64,000 nt of DNA from Streptococcus oralis. GTDB lineage: Bacteria; Bacillota; Bacilli; Lactobacillales; Streptococcaceae. The stretch spans positions 1 through 64,000 of the forward strand of contig NZ_QEWJ01000009.1 in assembly GCF_004127215.1 (NCBI RefSeq), given 5' to 3'. Each line of letters opens with the position of its first letter. The stretch's first letter is position 1. The notes under the pieces were generated by a model. It saw only the letters and a program-made list of their open reading frames with translations, did no database searches and was not told the origin of the DNA. Made by a program: the position numbers and the translations under genes. Below, in pieces: positions 24,408 through 33,923 of this stretch.

Positions 24408-26183
24408 TTATTTGATTGCGCGTGATTGCAATCCTTCTTCTTCCAAGAAGAGGCGGAATGGTACGAGTTCTTCTGCTTCGTATTTTTCTTTGAAGGCCTT
24501 GATAGCTTCTTCTGAGTGAAGTTTTGGATCGAGTTCAAGTACTTCTACTGGAAGTGGACGGTGTTGCGTGATGTGGGCATCGATGACAACTGTCTTGCCT
24601 TCTTTGTTGAGTTTCACAGCTTCTGCAACAACTGCATCGATGTCTTCGATACGGTCTACTGTAAACCCTACAGCACCTTGCGCTTCAGCGATTTTCGCAT
24701 AGTCAGCATTAGGGAAGTCACAACCAAACAAGTGTTTGTTTGTGTCTTCGTATTTGTCCTTGATGAAGGCATATTTACCATTTGAGAAGACAACGTTGAT
24801 AACTGGAAGGTCGTATTGAACGTTGGTAATCACGTCTGGGTAGCACATGTTGAAGGCTCCATCACCCATGATGTTCCATACTTGGCGATCTGGATTGTCT
24901 TTCTTAGCAGCGATACCACCAGGAAGGGCAATACCCATTGTCGCAAAGAGTGGAGATGTACGCCACATGTTCTTAGGTGTCATGTGAAGGTGACGAGTAG
25001 ATGTTTGAGTAGTATCACCTACGTCGATTGAATAGATAGCGTCTTGATCAGCATGTTTGTTGATTGCATTGTAAACTTGATACAATTGCAATTCACCCTC
25101 AGTTTTACCTTCGAGTTTGTTCATGTAATCACGCCAGTTTTGGTTGTTCTTAACGTTTGCACGCCACCATGGAGTAGATTCAACAGGGTTCACTTTGTCA
25201 AGAAGCGCTTGTGCTGCTTGACCAGCATCACCAAGGATAGACGCGTCAAGGGCATGACGTTTACCAAGTTTGTAAGGGTCGATATCGACTTGGATGAATT
25301 TTTCAGTGTTCTTGAAAGCTTCGTAAACTTCAGCAAATGGGAAGTTTGAACCAAGGAAAAGAACGGTGTCTGCTTCAAAGACCACTTCGTTGGCTGGTTT
25401 CCAACCAACACGGTAAGCAGAACCTGTCAAACCTTCGTAGTTCCATTCAAAGGCTTCAAAGTTTTTACCAGTTGTGATGATTGGTGCTTTGATTTTACGT
25501 GACAATTCTGTAATCACTTCACCAGCTTTGACACCACCGTAACCAGCGTAGATAACTGGACGTTCAGCATTGTTCAAGATTTCAACTGCTTTGTCAATTT
25601 CAACTTCGTTCAATGCAGGAGCGATGAATGAACGCTCGTATGAACCTGAACCGTAGTATGAGTTTTCGTCGATTTCTTGGAAACCGAAGTTTACTGGAAT
25701 TTCAACAACAGCTGGACCTTTTTTAGAAACTGCAGCACGGCAAGCTTCGTCAATCACTTTTGGCAATTGCTCAGCGTAAGCTACACGTTTGTTGTAAACA
25801 GCGATGCCGTTGTACATTGGGTTTTGGTTAAGCTCTTGGAAAGCATCCATGTTGAGTTCGTTGACTGGACGTGATCCAAGGATGGCAAGGAATGGAGTGT
25901 TATCCATAGCTGCATCGTAAACACCGTTAATCAAGTGAGTCGCACCTGGTCCACCTGAACCAACTGCAACCCCGATTGAGCCACCGAATTTAGCTTGCAT
26001 AACCGCTGCAAGAGCACCTGTTTCTTCGTGGCGAACTTGCAAGAAGCGGATATCTTTGTCTTCAGCCAAAGCGTCCATCAATGAGCTGAGTGTTCCTGAT
26101 GGGATACCGTAGATTGTGTCTACGCCCCATGTTTTCAATACGTTGAGCATTGCTGCTGATGCAGTAATTTTCCCTTGAGTCAT
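24408..26183 (-). CDS. spxB: Pyruvate oxidase SpxB
   Basis: SpxB converts pyruvate, phosphate and oxygen to acetyl phosphate, CO2 and hydrogen peroxide, the main H2O2 source of mitis-group streptococci. The 591 residues have the thiamine-diphosphate enzyme layout: a pyrimidine-binding domain with the catalytic Glu in [10 protein letters not shown] (near 53), a central FAD domain, and the diphosphate motif [18 protein letters not shown] (near 440). Acetyl phosphate feeds ATP synthesis. The gene stands alone with palindromic sites upstream. LctO at 37364 supplies pyruvate and further peroxide. Confidence 0.97.
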   Translation of the reverse strand: MTQGKITASAAMLNVLKTWGVDTIYGIPSGTLSSLMDALAEDKDIRFLQVRHEETGALAAVMQAKFGGSIGVAVGSGGPGATHLINGVYDAAMDNTPFLAILGSRPVNELNMDAFQELNQNPMYNGIAVYNKRVAYAEQLPKVIDEACRAAVSKKGPAVVEIPVNFGFQEIDENSYYGSGSYERSFIAPALNEVEIDKAVEILNNAERPVIYAGYGGVKAGEVITELSRKIKAPIITTGKNFEAFEWNYEGLTGSAYRVGWKPANEVVFEADTVLFLGSNFPFAEVYEAFKNTEKFIQVDIDPYKLGKRHALDASILGDAGQAAQALLDKVNPVESTPWWRANVKNNQNWRDYMNKLEGKTEGELQLYQVYNAINKHADQDAIYSIDVGDTTQTSTRHLHMTPKNMWRTSPLFATMGIALPGGIAAKKDNPDRQVWNIMGDGAFNMCYPDVITNVQYDLPVINVVFSNGKYAFIKDKYEDTNKHLFGCDFPNADYAKIAEAQGAVGFTVDRIEDIDAVVAEAVKLNKEGKTVVIDAHITQHRPLPVEVLELDPKLHSEEAIKAFKEKYEAEELVPFRLFLEEEGLQSRAIK

Positions 26184-26241
26184 AATGATAACTCTCCTTC
26201 AAATATTTTTAAAACTTGATAAATCCGTTTTCATATACTAA

Positions 26242-26256
26242 TTGGAAACGTTTCAG
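26242..26256. promoter_or_regulatory. cre-like palindrome upstream of spxB
   Basis: TTGGAAACGTTTCAG contains the perfect palindrome GAAACGTTTC and fits most of the CcpA cre consensus around its central CG. A second similar sequence (GAAACGCTTC) occurs near 26348. CcpA is known to affect spxB in streptococci. Confidence 0.55.
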
Positions 26257-26373
26257 CAAATTTTTACTCTACTACTTTACCACATTTGTTTTGGGTCTCC
26301 TAAGAATGTGCTCAGAAGTTTTCATTCTCTATTACAGCACAGACTAGAAACGCTTCACAAAACTGTTTTATAA

Positions 26374-26399
26374 TAAAAAAGCGGTGGACACCGCTTTTA
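26374..26399 (-). terminator. Intrinsic terminator of the cop operon
   Basis: On the minus strand AAAGCGGTG and CACCGCTTT pair around a 1-3 base loop, followed by T-rich sequence. It overlaps the last codons of copA. Confidence 0.85.
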
Positions 26400-28619
26400 G
26401 TCTATATTAGTAACGTTTAGCATGAGCGAACTAGTCAGAACAGATACAGAACTAAAGGCCATGGCTAGACCTGCCAGTTCTGGGTTGAGGGCCAGTCCAA
26501 CACCTGAAAAAACTCCTGCTGCAATCGGAATTCCGATGACATTGTAGATAAAGGCCCAGAAAAGATTGAGCAGAATACGATTAAAGGTCTTCTTACTCAT
26601 ATCAAAAGCACGAACAACTCCTGTCAGGTCGTTGCGTGTCAGAACAATCCCTGCTGACTCGATGGCGATATCGGTTCCAGCTCCCATAGCAATTCCCACA
26701 TCTGCTACGCTGAGAGCTGGTGCATCATTGATGCCATCTCCAACAAAGGCTACTTTACCAGACTGTTGCAGTTGATGAATTTCATGCGCTTTTTCTTCTG
26801 GTAGAACGCCAGCAATGACCTCTTCGATTCCGATTTTGTCTGCAATAGCACGTGCCACACCAGCATTATCTCCTGTCAGCATAACTGTTCGGAGACCACG
26901 TTTTTTCAACTGACTGATGGCGAGCTTGGCATTTTCCTTGGGAATATCTTGCAGGGCAAGCAAGCCTTTTATTTCATTGTCAACAGCCAAGTACACAACT
27001 GTCTTAGCTTCTTTTTCCAATTCTTCAAGTTTTTCCTTATAAGCGGTCGAAATATCCATGCCATCTAGCATTTTAGCATTTCCAAGTAAGACTTGTTTCC
27101 CATTGATTTGCCCTGAGACACCTTTTCCATGAAGGGCTTGGAAATTCTCTACAGTATGAAACTCAAGTCCGCCTTCAGTCGCTCGCTTAACAATAGCATG
27201 AGCCAGAGGGTGTTGGGAAGCTTCTTCCAAGGAGGCGGCTAATCCAAGCACCTCTGCCTCATCACCAATGATATCAGTGACCACAGGTTTTCCTTCCGTC
27301 AAAGTCCCTGTCTTATCAAAGACAAGAGTTTGGACTTTCTGGATTTCCTGTAAGACCGTTCCATTTTTGAGGAGAACACCCATCTTGGCACTGCGTCCTG
27401 TCCCTACCATCAGGGCTGTCGGCGTTGCGAGACCCAAGGCACAAGGGCAAGCGATAATCAAAACCGCCACCCCATAAAGAAGAGAGGTCACAAAGCTCGC
27501 CTCAAGCAAGACAAACCAAATCCAAAAGGTCAGAACCGCTAAAATGACAACTGCTGGGACAAAAATGCCTGAAATCTTATCTGTCAAATCCTGAATCGGT
27601 GCGCGGCTGGTTTGGGCTTTCTTGACAAAGTCCACAATCTGTGCCAAGACCGTCTCGGAACCAACTTTTTCTGCTCTAAAAATAAGAGTGCCGCTGTTAT
27701 TGATGGTGGAGCCAATGACGGTATCTCCAACTGTTTTGTCCACTGGTAAGCTCTCACCTGTCACCATGGATTCGTCAATGCTGGAGACTCCTTCCACTAC
27801 AACACCATCAACCGCAATCTTCTCTCCTGGACGCACTCGAATCAGGTCGCCTACCTTAACTTGGTCCAAGAGAACTTGCACATAGCTATCATCACGCAAG
27901 ACTTCTGCTGTTTTAGCTTGCAAATCAAGCAATTTTTCCACAGCTTGGGAAGTATTTTTTCGCATTTTCTCCTCAAAAACAGCTCCCAAAAGAACAAAGA
28001 AAAGGATAAATCCGGCACTTTCAAAGTAAACAGGGAGTCCAGCAAAGAGGGCAACTAGACTATAGAAATAGGCTACCAGAGTTCCCAGCGCCACCAAGGT
28101 ATCCATATTGGCATTGTGCTTTTTAAAGCTGGCCCAAGCGCTCTGGATATAAGGACCACCTGCCACCAGCATAATAGGCGTTGTAGCTAAAAAGGTGCCC
28201 CAATGCATGACTGGATGACTGATAGTCCCTGTCAACATCCCAACCATGAGAAACACAAGAGGCACAGTAAAGATACTGGTAATCCAAAAACGTTGCAAAA
28301 GTGACAAAGATTTTCGCGTCTTCTCAACGACTGTATAGCTTCCTTTTTGCATCTTCATGCCACAAGAAAATTCATGTTGCCCCAACTCTTGAGGTGTAAA
28401 ACGAATTGTCTTCTCCTCGTCTACTCCGATTGGTTCCAAGATTCCTTCTTCCTCAAAAAGAATCTCCTTGTAACAGTTTGAAGGAGTGGCACGATGAAAG
28501 GTAATTTCAGCAGGGATCCCTTTTTGAAGCTGGATATGGGCTGGATGATAGCCTTTTTCAGCTGTGATTCGGATTTTTTGAATGCCATTTTCTAGGCTTG
28601 CTTTCACAATTTCTGTCAT
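26397..28619 (-). CDS. copA: Copper-exporting P1B-type ATPase CopA
   Basis: CopA pumps Cu(I) out of the cell. The 740 residues start with a cupredoxin-like domain (1-95) ending [10 protein letters not shown] in place of the usual CxxC heavy-metal domain, as in pneumococcal CopA. Then follow eight membrane segments with the CPC metal site ([14 protein letters not shown], near 388), DKTGTLT phosphorylation site (near 432), SQHPLAHAI and [10 protein letters not shown]. It is the last gene of copY-cupA-copA; CupA hands copper to it. Confidence 0.96.
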   Translation of the reverse strand: MTEIVKASLENGIQKIRITAEKGYHPAHIQLQKGIPAEITFHRATPSNCYKEILFEEEGILEPIGVDEEKTIRFTPQELGQHEFSCGMKMQKGSYTVVEKTRKSLSLLQRFWITSIFTVPLVFLMVGMLTGTISHPVMHWGTFLATTPIMLVAGGPYIQSAWASFKKHNANMDTLVALGTLVAYFYSLVALFAGLPVYFESAGFILFFVLLGAVFEEKMRKNTSQAVEKLLDLQAKTAEVLRDDSYVQVLLDQVKVGDLIRVRPGEKIAVDGVVVEGVSSIDESMVTGESLPVDKTVGDTVIGSTINNSGTLIFRAEKVGSETVLAQIVDFVKKAQTSRAPIQDLTDKISGIFVPAVVILAVLTFWIWFVLLEASFVTSLLYGVAVLIIACPCALGLATPTALMVGTGRSAKMGVLLKNGTVLQEIQKVQTLVFDKTGTLTEGKPVVTDIIGDEAEVLGLAASLEEASQHPLAHAIVKRATEGGLEFHTVENFQALHGKGVSGQINGKQVLLGNAKMLDGMDISTAYKEKLEELEKEAKTVVYLAVDNEIKGLLALQDIPKENAKLAISQLKKRGLRTVMLTGDNAGVARAIADKIGIEEVIAGVLPEEKAHEIHQLQQSGKVAFVGDGINDAPALSVADVGIAMGAGTDIAIESAGIVLTRNDLTGVVRAFDMSKKTFNRILLNLFWAFIYNVIGIPIAAGVFSGVGLALNPELAGLAMAFSSVSVLTSSLMLNVTNID

Positions 28620-28628
28620 AGTCTCCTC

Positions 28629-29000
28629 CTACTCTACAATCATCTTGCCGTGCATCATGTTCATACCACATGCAAAACCAAACTCTCCAGCCTGCTCAGG
28701 CGTGATTTCTACTACATATTCTTCCCCCATAGGTAGGTCCGCATGTACTCCAAAGTCTGGAAAAACAATTTGATCCAGACAGGGTGAAGGATCCTTACGA
28801 TCAAAGACAATGCGGGCTGGCACTGATTTTTTAAGGATAATCAACTCAGGAGTATAGCCTCCCATAACTTCCACTCGAATCTCTTGGTAGCCCTTTTTTT
28901 GCTGGGCCTTTTGTCCAGATTTTTCAGGCTTTTTGAAAAACCAAAATAGGATAAAAGCGATAAGTGCAATACAAACAATGGTTACAATACTATTTAACAT
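28629..29000 (-). CDS. cupA: Copper chaperone CupA, membrane-anchored cupredoxin
   Basis: The 123-residue protein has one N-terminal membrane anchor (residues 2-22), a Lys-rich linker and a cupredoxin-like domain ending FGFACGMNMMHGKMIVE, whose Cys and Met residues bind Cu(I). In pneumococcus CupA sequesters Cu(I) at the membrane and delivers it to CopA, whose N-terminal domain is homologous. It lies 9-10 bases from both neighbours in the operon. Confidence 0.95.
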   Translation of the reverse strand: MLNSIVTIVCIALIAFILFWFFKKPEKSGQKAQQKKGYQEIRVEVMGGYTPELIILKKSVPARIVFDRKDPSPCLDQIVFPDFGVHADLPMGEEYVVEITPEQAGEFGFACGMNMMHGKMIVE

Positions 29001-29010
29001 GACATCTCCT

Positions 29011-29406
29011 TTACATACAATTACATCTTACTTCAGCAACTGCGCTGGCTTTTTTTCCAGAAATCACAGCTTCCAAGTTTTCCAAGTCTGCCAAAGTAAA
29101 ATCACATTCCATAATCAAATCAACCACCAACTGCTTGATCCTGCGGGAACAAACCTTGTCTTTGATATCTTGGACAAGTAAGTCTCGGCTTTGATCTAGG
29201 GTTAAAAGGGCTGAATAAACAAAGGACTTACCTTCTTTCTTCCGAGTCAGGCACCCTTTCTCTACTAAGCGAGCCAAAAGAGTTTGAATGGTTGACTTAG
29301 ACCAGTCAAACCTTTCCGCCAAAACCCTGATTAAATCCGTGCTAGTTTGCTCCCCCTGCATCCAAATAATCTTCATGACCTGCCATTCTGCATCTGAAAT
29401 CTGCAT
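29011..29406 (-). CDS. copY: Copper-responsive repressor CopY
   Basis: CopY (BlaI/MecI fold) represses the cop operon until Cu(I) displaces its bound zinc. The start at ATG 29404-29406 gives 131 residues and has GGAGGT 7 bases upstream; an in-frame ATG at 29436 would lie within the operator. The winged helix is QISDAEWQVMKIIWMQ to KGCLTRKKEGKSF, and the C-terminus ends VRCNCM. Only this one CxC pair is present, plus a lone Cys at SRRIK and at ECDF, fewer than the classic double CxC of enterococcal CopY. Confidence 0.95.
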   Translation of the reverse strand: MQISDAEWQVMKIIWMQGEQTSTDLIRVLAERFDWSKSTIQTLLARLVEKGCLTRKKEGKSFVYSALLTLDQSRDLLVQDIKDKVCSRRIKQLVVDLIMECDFTLADLENLEAVISGKKASAVAEVRCNCM

Positions 29407-29424
29407 TAGCACACCTCCAAAATC

Positions 29425-29434
29425 TACATTTGTC
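29425..29434 (-). promoter_or_regulatory. cop box 1 (CopY operator)
   Basis: The minus strand reads GACAAATGTA, an exact fit to the CopY consensus KACANNTGTA. It lies between the -10 box and the copY ribosome site. Confidence 0.9.
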
Positions 29435-29447
29435 AATTATGACTCTA

Positions 29448-29476
29448 AGTATACTCTTAAAATCTACATTTGTCAA
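29448..29476 (-). promoter_or_regulatory. Promoter of the cop operon
   Basis: On the minus strand TTGACA (29471-29476) and TATACT (29448-29453) are 17 bases apart, with a cop box on the -35 and another just downstream. Confidence 0.88.
29465..29474 (-). promoter_or_regulatory. cop box 2 (CopY operator)
   Basis: An identical GACAAATGTA lies exactly 40 bases from box 1 and overlaps the -35 hexamer. The spacing puts both operators on the same helix face. Confidence 0.9.
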
Positions 29477-29593
29477 CTATAATTTTTATTATTTTTTCGA
29501 AAAATAGAATTATAATCATGTAACGAGAGATTTTCAGTCAAATTTCACTATATAAACTATAAAAATATGCTATACTGTAGAAAAAAGAAAACA

Positions 29594-29677
29594 ACCACTA
29601 GGGGTGCGTAAAGCTGAGATTAACGACTGTTAGATCCCTTTGACTCAATCTAGGTAATGCTAGCTGATGGAAGTGGA
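29594..29677 (+). ncRNA. TPP riboswitch (THI element) upstream of thiD
   Basis: Paired P1 arms CCACT (29595-29599) and AGTGG (29672-29676) enclose the conserved GGGGTGCG, CTGAGAT and GATCCCTTTGA segments and the GCTGATGGAAG end of the thiamine pyrophosphate aptamer. A TATACT -10 box lies at 29571. About 80 bases of expression platform follow; GGGAGG at about 29760 is the thiD ribosome site, so control may be at translation. Confidence 0.93.
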
Positions 29678-29772
29678 AATGATGATGAGGACTAGCTGGT
29701 CTTCTATTACTTTCCTGAAACAGACTAGCTTGTTCTTAAGAATACAAACTTCAGTTGGTTGGGAGGTTTTAG

Positions 29773-30564
29773 ATGACTTATTTACCCGTTGCTCTAACCA
29801 TTGCAGGAACTGACCCTAGTGGCGGTGCTGGCATTATGGCTGACTTAAAGTCGTTCCAAGCGAGAGATGTCTATGGAATGGCCGTTGTGACCAGTCTTGT
29901 CGCTCAAAATACCAGAGGTGTTCAGCTAATCGAGCACGTCTCCAACCAAATGTTGGAAGCCCAATTGGAGAGTGTCTTTTCGGATATCAAGCCTCAGGCT
30001 GTAAAAACTGGGATGTTGGCAACTACTGAAATCATGGAAATCATCCAGCCCTATCTTAAAAAACTGGATTGTCCCTACGTCCTTGACCCTGTTATGGTCG
30101 CTACGAGTGGGGATACCCTGATTAATACCAGCGCTAGAACCTACCTAAAAACAGACCTGCTTCCCCTTGCTACCATTATCACTCCCAATCTTCCTGAAGC
30201 AGAAGAGATTGTTGGTTTTTCAATCCATGATCCAGAAGACATGCAGCGTGCTGGTCGCCTGATTTTAAAAGAATTTGGTCCTCAGTCCGTTGTTATCAAA
30301 GGTGGCCATCTCGAGGGTGGTGCCAAAGATTTCCTTTTTACCAAAGATGAACAATTTGTCTGGGAAAGCCCAAGAATTCAAACCTGTCACACCCATGGTA
30401 CTGGATGTACCTTTGCTGCTGTGATTACGGCTGAACTAGCCAAGGGCAGAAGTCTTTACCAGGCAGTTGATAAGGCCAAGGCCTTTATCACAAAAGCCAT
30501 CCAAGACGCTCCTCAACTCGGACATGGTTCTGGCCCAGTCAATCATACAACTTTTAAAGATTAA
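29773..30564 (+). CDS. thiD: Hydroxymethylpyrimidine/phosphomethylpyrimidine kinase
   Basis: ThiD phosphorylates HMP and then HMP-P to HMP-PP for thiamine synthesis. The 263 residues show the ribokinase-like fold: GTDPSGGAGIMADLK at the N-terminus, DPVMVATSGDTL in the middle and the anion-hole motif THGTGCTFAAV (near 210) with its catalytic Asp position replaced in the usual GTGC manner. It is alone on the plus strand under its own TPP riboswitch, convergent to the other thi genes. Confidence 0.95.
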   Translation: MTYLPVALTIAGTDPSGGAGIMADLKSFQARDVYGMAVVTSLVAQNTRGVQLIEHVSNQMLEAQLESVFSDIKPQAVKTGMLATTEIMEIIQPYLKKLDCPYVLDPVMVATSGDTLINTSARTYLKTDLLPLATIITPNLPEAEEIVGFSIHDPEDMQRAGRLILKEFGPQSVVIKGGHLEGGAKDFLFTKDEQFVWESPRIQTCHTHGTGCTFAAVITAELAKGRSLYQAVDKAKAFITKAIQDAPQLGHGSGPVNHTTFKD

Positions 30565-30612
30565 GAAAAAAACTCTCTAGCTCCTACTTTAAGGGAATTA
30601 GAGAGTTTTTGA
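30565..30612. terminator. Bidirectional terminator between thiD and thiE
   Basis: AACTCTCTA (30571-30579) and TAGAGAGTT (30599-30607) form a stem with A-rich and T-rich flanks, serving both converging units. Confidence 0.85.
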
Positions 30613-31245
30613 TTAGGAAATAATGTCATCCAGCTTTGTTAAAAAGGCTTGCGTTTTTGCCTCAATATCTTCTGCCTGCATCAAATCACGTACTACGGCT
30701 ACTCCAGCTATACCCGTGCCGATAAGTTGGTCAATATTCTCTGACGTCAAGCCTCCGATAGCAACTACTGGAATGGCGACCGTTTGGCAAATTGTTTTCA
30801 AGGTTGAAATCAGAGTGATGGGAGCATTTTCCTTGGTCGTGGTTGGGAAAATGGCTCCTGTTCCCAAGTAATCCGCACCCCATGTTTCTGCTTCGAGAGC
30901 TCTTTTAACTGTTTTAGCAGTGACACCTAGGATTTTTTCAGAACCTAGGACTTTGCGGGCAACCGAAACTGGTAGTTCATCATCGCCGATATGCAGACCT
31001 GCTGCATCGACTGCAAGACAGACATCCAACCGATCATCGATGATCAAGGGCACCTGATAGGCATCTGTTATTTCCTTGACTTGTTTTGCCAGTTGATAGT
31101 ATTGATTGGTGGTGAGATTTTTTTCTCGTAGTTGGATAATAGTAACACCTGAACGGCAGGCCGTCTCGACTTTTTCAAGAAAGCTTTCCAAGGAATCTTG
31201 GTAGCGATTAGTTACTAGATACAGTTTAAGTGATTCTCTATTCAT
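30613..31245 (-). CDS. thiE: Thiamine-phosphate synthase
   Basis: ThiE joins HMP-PP and thiazole phosphate to make thiamine phosphate. The 210-residue TIM barrel has [12 protein letters not shown] (near 34), [20 protein letters not shown] (diphosphate contacts), [14 protein letters not shown] and the phosphate loop [12 protein letters not shown]. It is the last gene of the long thi operon and overlaps thiM by 8 bases. Confidence 0.95.
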   Translation of the reverse strand: MNRESLKLYLVTNRYQDSLESFLEKVETACRSGVTIIQLREKNLTTNQYYQLAKQVKEITDAYQVPLIIDDRLDVCLAVDAAGLHIGDDELPVSVARKVLGSEKILGVTAKTVKRALEAETWGADYLGTGAIFPTTTKENAPITLISTLKTICQTVAIPVVAIGGLTSENIDQLIGTGIAGVAVVRDLMQAEDIEAKTQAFLTKLDDIIS

Positions 31246-32044
31246 AAAATTCTCCTTTGATGGCTTCTAGCCAGTTTTCGTCTCTTTTTAGGAGAGAGAG
31301 TTGATTGAGAACTTGGTAACGAAAATCTTCCAATCCCATTCCTTTAACAACGATTCTCTCAGCAGAGATATTGAGATAAGAGATCGCTAGGCAAGAAGCT
31401 TCAAAGGCAGTCTTTCCTTGGCTGAGAAAAACGGCTGTCAAGGCTCCAACCAAGTCTCCTGTCCCTGTTATCCAGTCCAATTCTGCACAGCCATTTCCCA
31501 ATATTGCAACCTGATTCTCCGAAACGATGAGATCCTTGGGACCAGTGACTAAGAATGACATACCAGGATAGGTCTGACACCAGTCTTTCAAGACTTGAAG
31601 CAAATCCTCCGTTTCTTGGTCTTTAGCACTCGCATCAACCCCAACTCCATGGTGCTTTAAACCAACAAGACTTCGGATTTCCGACATATTTCCTTTAAGG
31701 ACCGTGGGCTTGTATTCTAAAAGATCTTTGACTAGATTCTTACGAATGGGGGAAGCCGCTACGCCAACCGCATCTACTACCATTGGGAGACAAGTTTGAG
31801 ATGCATAAGAAACTGCCAGACGGATTGCTTTCTCCTTCTCAGCTGACAAATGCCCCAAATTGATGAAGAGAGCCTGGCTTTGCTTAGTAAAATCAAGAAT
31901 CTCACGGGGGTCATCTGCCATGACTGGTTTGCATCCCAGAGCCAAAATGCCATTGGCTAGCATCTCGCAGGAAATCTCATTGGTGATGCAGTGAATCAAG
32001 GAACTGGTTGCCAGAGGGAAAGGATTTGTCAATTTCTGCATCAT
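31238..32044 (-). CDS. thiM: Hydroxyethylthiazole kinase
   Basis: ThiM phosphorylates salvaged thiazole alcohol. The 268 residues include VHCITNEIS-type N-terminal wording ([22 protein letters not shown]), the MADDPREI segment, [10 protein letters not shown] and the catalytic [14 protein letters not shown] with its Asp. It overlaps thiW and thiE by a few bases. With ThiW, which imports the thiazole, it forms a salvage pair. Confidence 0.95.
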   Translation of the reverse strand: MMQKLTNPFPLATSSLIHCITNEISCEMLANGILALGCKPVMADDPREILDFTKQSQALFINLGHLSAEKEKAIRLAVSYASQTCLPMVVDAVGVAASPIRKNLVKDLLEYKPTVLKGNMSEIRSLVGLKHHGVGVDASAKDQETEDLLQVLKDWCQTYPGMSFLVTGPKDLIVSENQVAILGNGCAELDWITGTGDLVGALTAVFLSQGKTAFEASCLAISYLNISAERIVVKGMGLEDFRYQVLNQLSLLKRDENWLEAIKGEFYE

Positions 32045-32565
32045 TCTATCCTTTCTCCAAAGAAATATCCCTGCACTTTTTTAAAGAATTCCTGCTTGAT
32101 TAAAAATCGAAAGGCGAGGAAAGCTATGGCTGTACCAATCAAGGTCGCTCCGAAAAATCGCGGAGTATAAATAAACCAACTGAGCTTCGCCGCAGATCCT
32201 GTAAAGAGAACCATAACAGGATAGGAAACAATGGAACCGATAACCCCTGTTCCCAAGATTTCTCCTAGGGCAGAAAAGTAAAATTTTCGACCATACTTAT
32301 AAAAGAGACCTGCAAGGAGGGCTCCAAAGGTAGCTCCTGTTAGGGCCAAAGGGGGAATGCCTTGAGTAGACATACGGATAAAGGCTGTCACTGTAGCCAT
32401 AACCAAGGCATAAACAGGTCCCATCATGATTCCTGCCAGAATATTGACTACACTAGACATCGGTGCCATTCCTTCAATTCGAAAGATGGGTGTAAGAACT
32501 ACGTCAAGGGCAATCATCATGGATAAAATAGTTAATTTGTGAACTTGTAATTGGTGGTTTCTCAT
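32041..32565 (-). CDS. thiW: ThiW, thiazole-specific ECF transporter substrate subunit
   Basis: The 174-residue membrane protein has about five hydrophobic segments and an S-component layout, with [20 protein letters not shown] and [17 protein letters not shown]. ThiW is known as a TPP-riboswitch-controlled transporter for the thiazole precursor. It shares the energising module with other ECF S-components or could use the EcfT/YkoD pair encoded upstream in the operon. Confidence 0.92.
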   Translation of the reverse strand: MRNHQLQVHKLTILSMMIALDVVLTPIFRIEGMAPMSSVVNILAGIMMGPVYALVMATVTAFIRMSTQGIPPLALTGATFGALLAGLFYKYGRKFYFSALGEILGTGVIGSIVSYPVMVLFTGSAAKLSWFIYTPRFFGATLIGTAIAFLAFRFLIKQEFFKKVQGYFFGERIE

Positions 32566-32568
32566 TTT

Positions 32569-33261
32569 CTATTTCTTCTCTTTTTCTAAGGACTGCAAAT
32601 CACTCGTCCATGTTTGATGTTGGTAAGCCATCTCCCAAAACTTGGCTTCCATGTGGACACTTCGGTGGAAGGCCTCTAGCATTTTTTGTTTGTCCGTCTC
32701 GTCACTTTCTTGATAGAGCTGATTGACCAGCGCTTCTTCCTCTTTAATCTGCTGCTCTAATTCATCGGTGATATAGGTTTCAATCCACTGTTGATAAAGA
32801 GGATTCGGGGATGGTTTGCGATTAAGTGCCTTGCCCAAATCATGGTATAACCAAGGACATGGAAGTAAACTAGCAAAAGCAATACCCAAATTTGACTCTG
32901 CAAATTGCCGATAAATATGAGAAATATAATGATAACAAGTTGGAGCGATTGGATGTTGCTCCATTTCCTGGTCGCTGATTCCTAATTCCTTGAAAAATTG
33001 TTGGCGGATAAACAACTCACCCTCCACTAGACTCTGAGCATTTTGTTTCAAGAGTCTTTTCATCTCCTCGTTTGAAGTCTTATCAGCCAAGAGGTGATAG
33101 GCTTCTGAAAAAGACTTCAGATAGTAGGCATCCTGAATCAGGTAATAGCGGAAAATAGAAGGTTCTAACGTTCCCTCTTGTAACTGTAAAACAAATGGGT
33201 GATGAAAGGAAGCCTGCCAAGCTTCCTTGGATAATTCCATCGCAATATCTGTAAATTCCAT
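32569..33261 (-). CDS. tenA: TenA family aminopyrimidine aminohydrolase, Cys type
   Basis: TenA releases HMP from degraded thiamine (aminopyrimidine salvage). The 230 residues keep the positions of B. subtilis TenA: Asp44 in LIQDAYYL, Tyr112 in CYHYIS and the nucleophile Cys135 in LLPCPWLYHDLG. It therefore belongs to the Cys-dependent (TenA_C) branch. It sits between the YkoC-like subunit and thiW in the salvage operon. Confidence 0.93.
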   Translation of the reverse strand: MEFTDIAMELSKEAWQASFHHPFVLQLQEGTLEPSIFRYYLIQDAYYLKSFSEAYHLLADKTSNEEMKRLLKQNAQSLVEGELFIRQQFFKELGISDQEMEQHPIAPTCYHYISHIYRQFAESNLGIAFASLLPCPWLYHDLGKALNRKPSPNPLYQQWIETYITDELEQQIKEEEALVNQLYQESDETDKQKMLEAFHRSVHMEAKFWEMAYQHQTWTSDLQSLEKEKK

Positions 33262-33271
33262 AATAACTCCT

Positions 33272-33922
33272 TTATAGAAACAAACTGGTTTGAAGCAATA
33301 AAAAGAAAAGTAGGTAGATCAATTTTGTCCTCTGAGAAATATAAAAAGTCCGATAACTATTCTCCAACTGTGCATGTTCGTCATATCCATGTGCAGACAG
33401 AGCTCTCAAGTAAAGATGGTGCCACCTAAAGACCGTCATCAGAACCTTGCTGTAAATCAGGGGAGACCAAACATGCAATTTTTGACCACGCAATAAGCAA
33501 GCTTCCTTGAGGGACTTGATTTCTTGCTGAATGAGGGGAAAGGAATTGAATACCACAATTAAGGCATAGGCCCAAGACCGTGATAACCCCTTTTGAGCCA
33601 AGTACAAGAGAAGCTCTTTTAGGGAAATACTGGAAACAAAGACAAGGCCGATACAAACAGTCACAAAGGCCCTCGTTCCAAGTATCACTGCCTGCGAAGC
33701 ATCCCCATGTAACTGAACTGCCCAGTAGTTAGCAAAGGATGGTAAAATGGCGAGCACAATCATCCAAGTCGACATCTTAAATCGACGGTAGTAAAGCATG
33801 AAGAGAATGCAAAATGCGGCTACCGAAAGATTAAGAGCAATCGAAGGAATGAAGGATGTTTCCAAGGATAAAATTAGAAAGAAGAGACTGAGTATCGGTG
33901 TCTGGGTTGCGACTTTGATCAT
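33272..33922 (-). CDS. ECF transporter T component (YkoC/CbiQ-like)
   Basis: The 216-residue membrane protein has about five to six hydrophobic segments in the N-terminal two thirds. Near the C-terminus it carries the coupling helices with Ala-Arg-Gly-like wording (SLKEACLLRGQKLH and LRALSAHGYDEHA), which contact the ATPase. It forms the thiamine-precursor importer with YkoE and the double ATPase. Confidence 0.9.
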   Translation of the reverse strand: MIKVATQTPILSLFFLILSLETSFIPSIALNLSVAAFCILFMLYYRRFKMSTWMIVLAILPSFANYWAVQLHGDASQAVILGTRAFVTVCIGLVFVSSISLKELLLYLAQKGLSRSWAYALIVVFNSFPLIQQEIKSLKEACLLRGQKLHVWSPLIYSKVLMTVFRWHHLYLRALSAHGYDEHAQLENSYRTFYISQRTKLIYLLFFLLLQTSLFL

Positions 33923-33923
33923 A

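Noticed and set aside
29011-29436. Longer CopY starting at 29436
   Set aside because: That start lies in the cop operator, whereas the ATG at 29406 has a good ribosome site and the conserved N-terminus.
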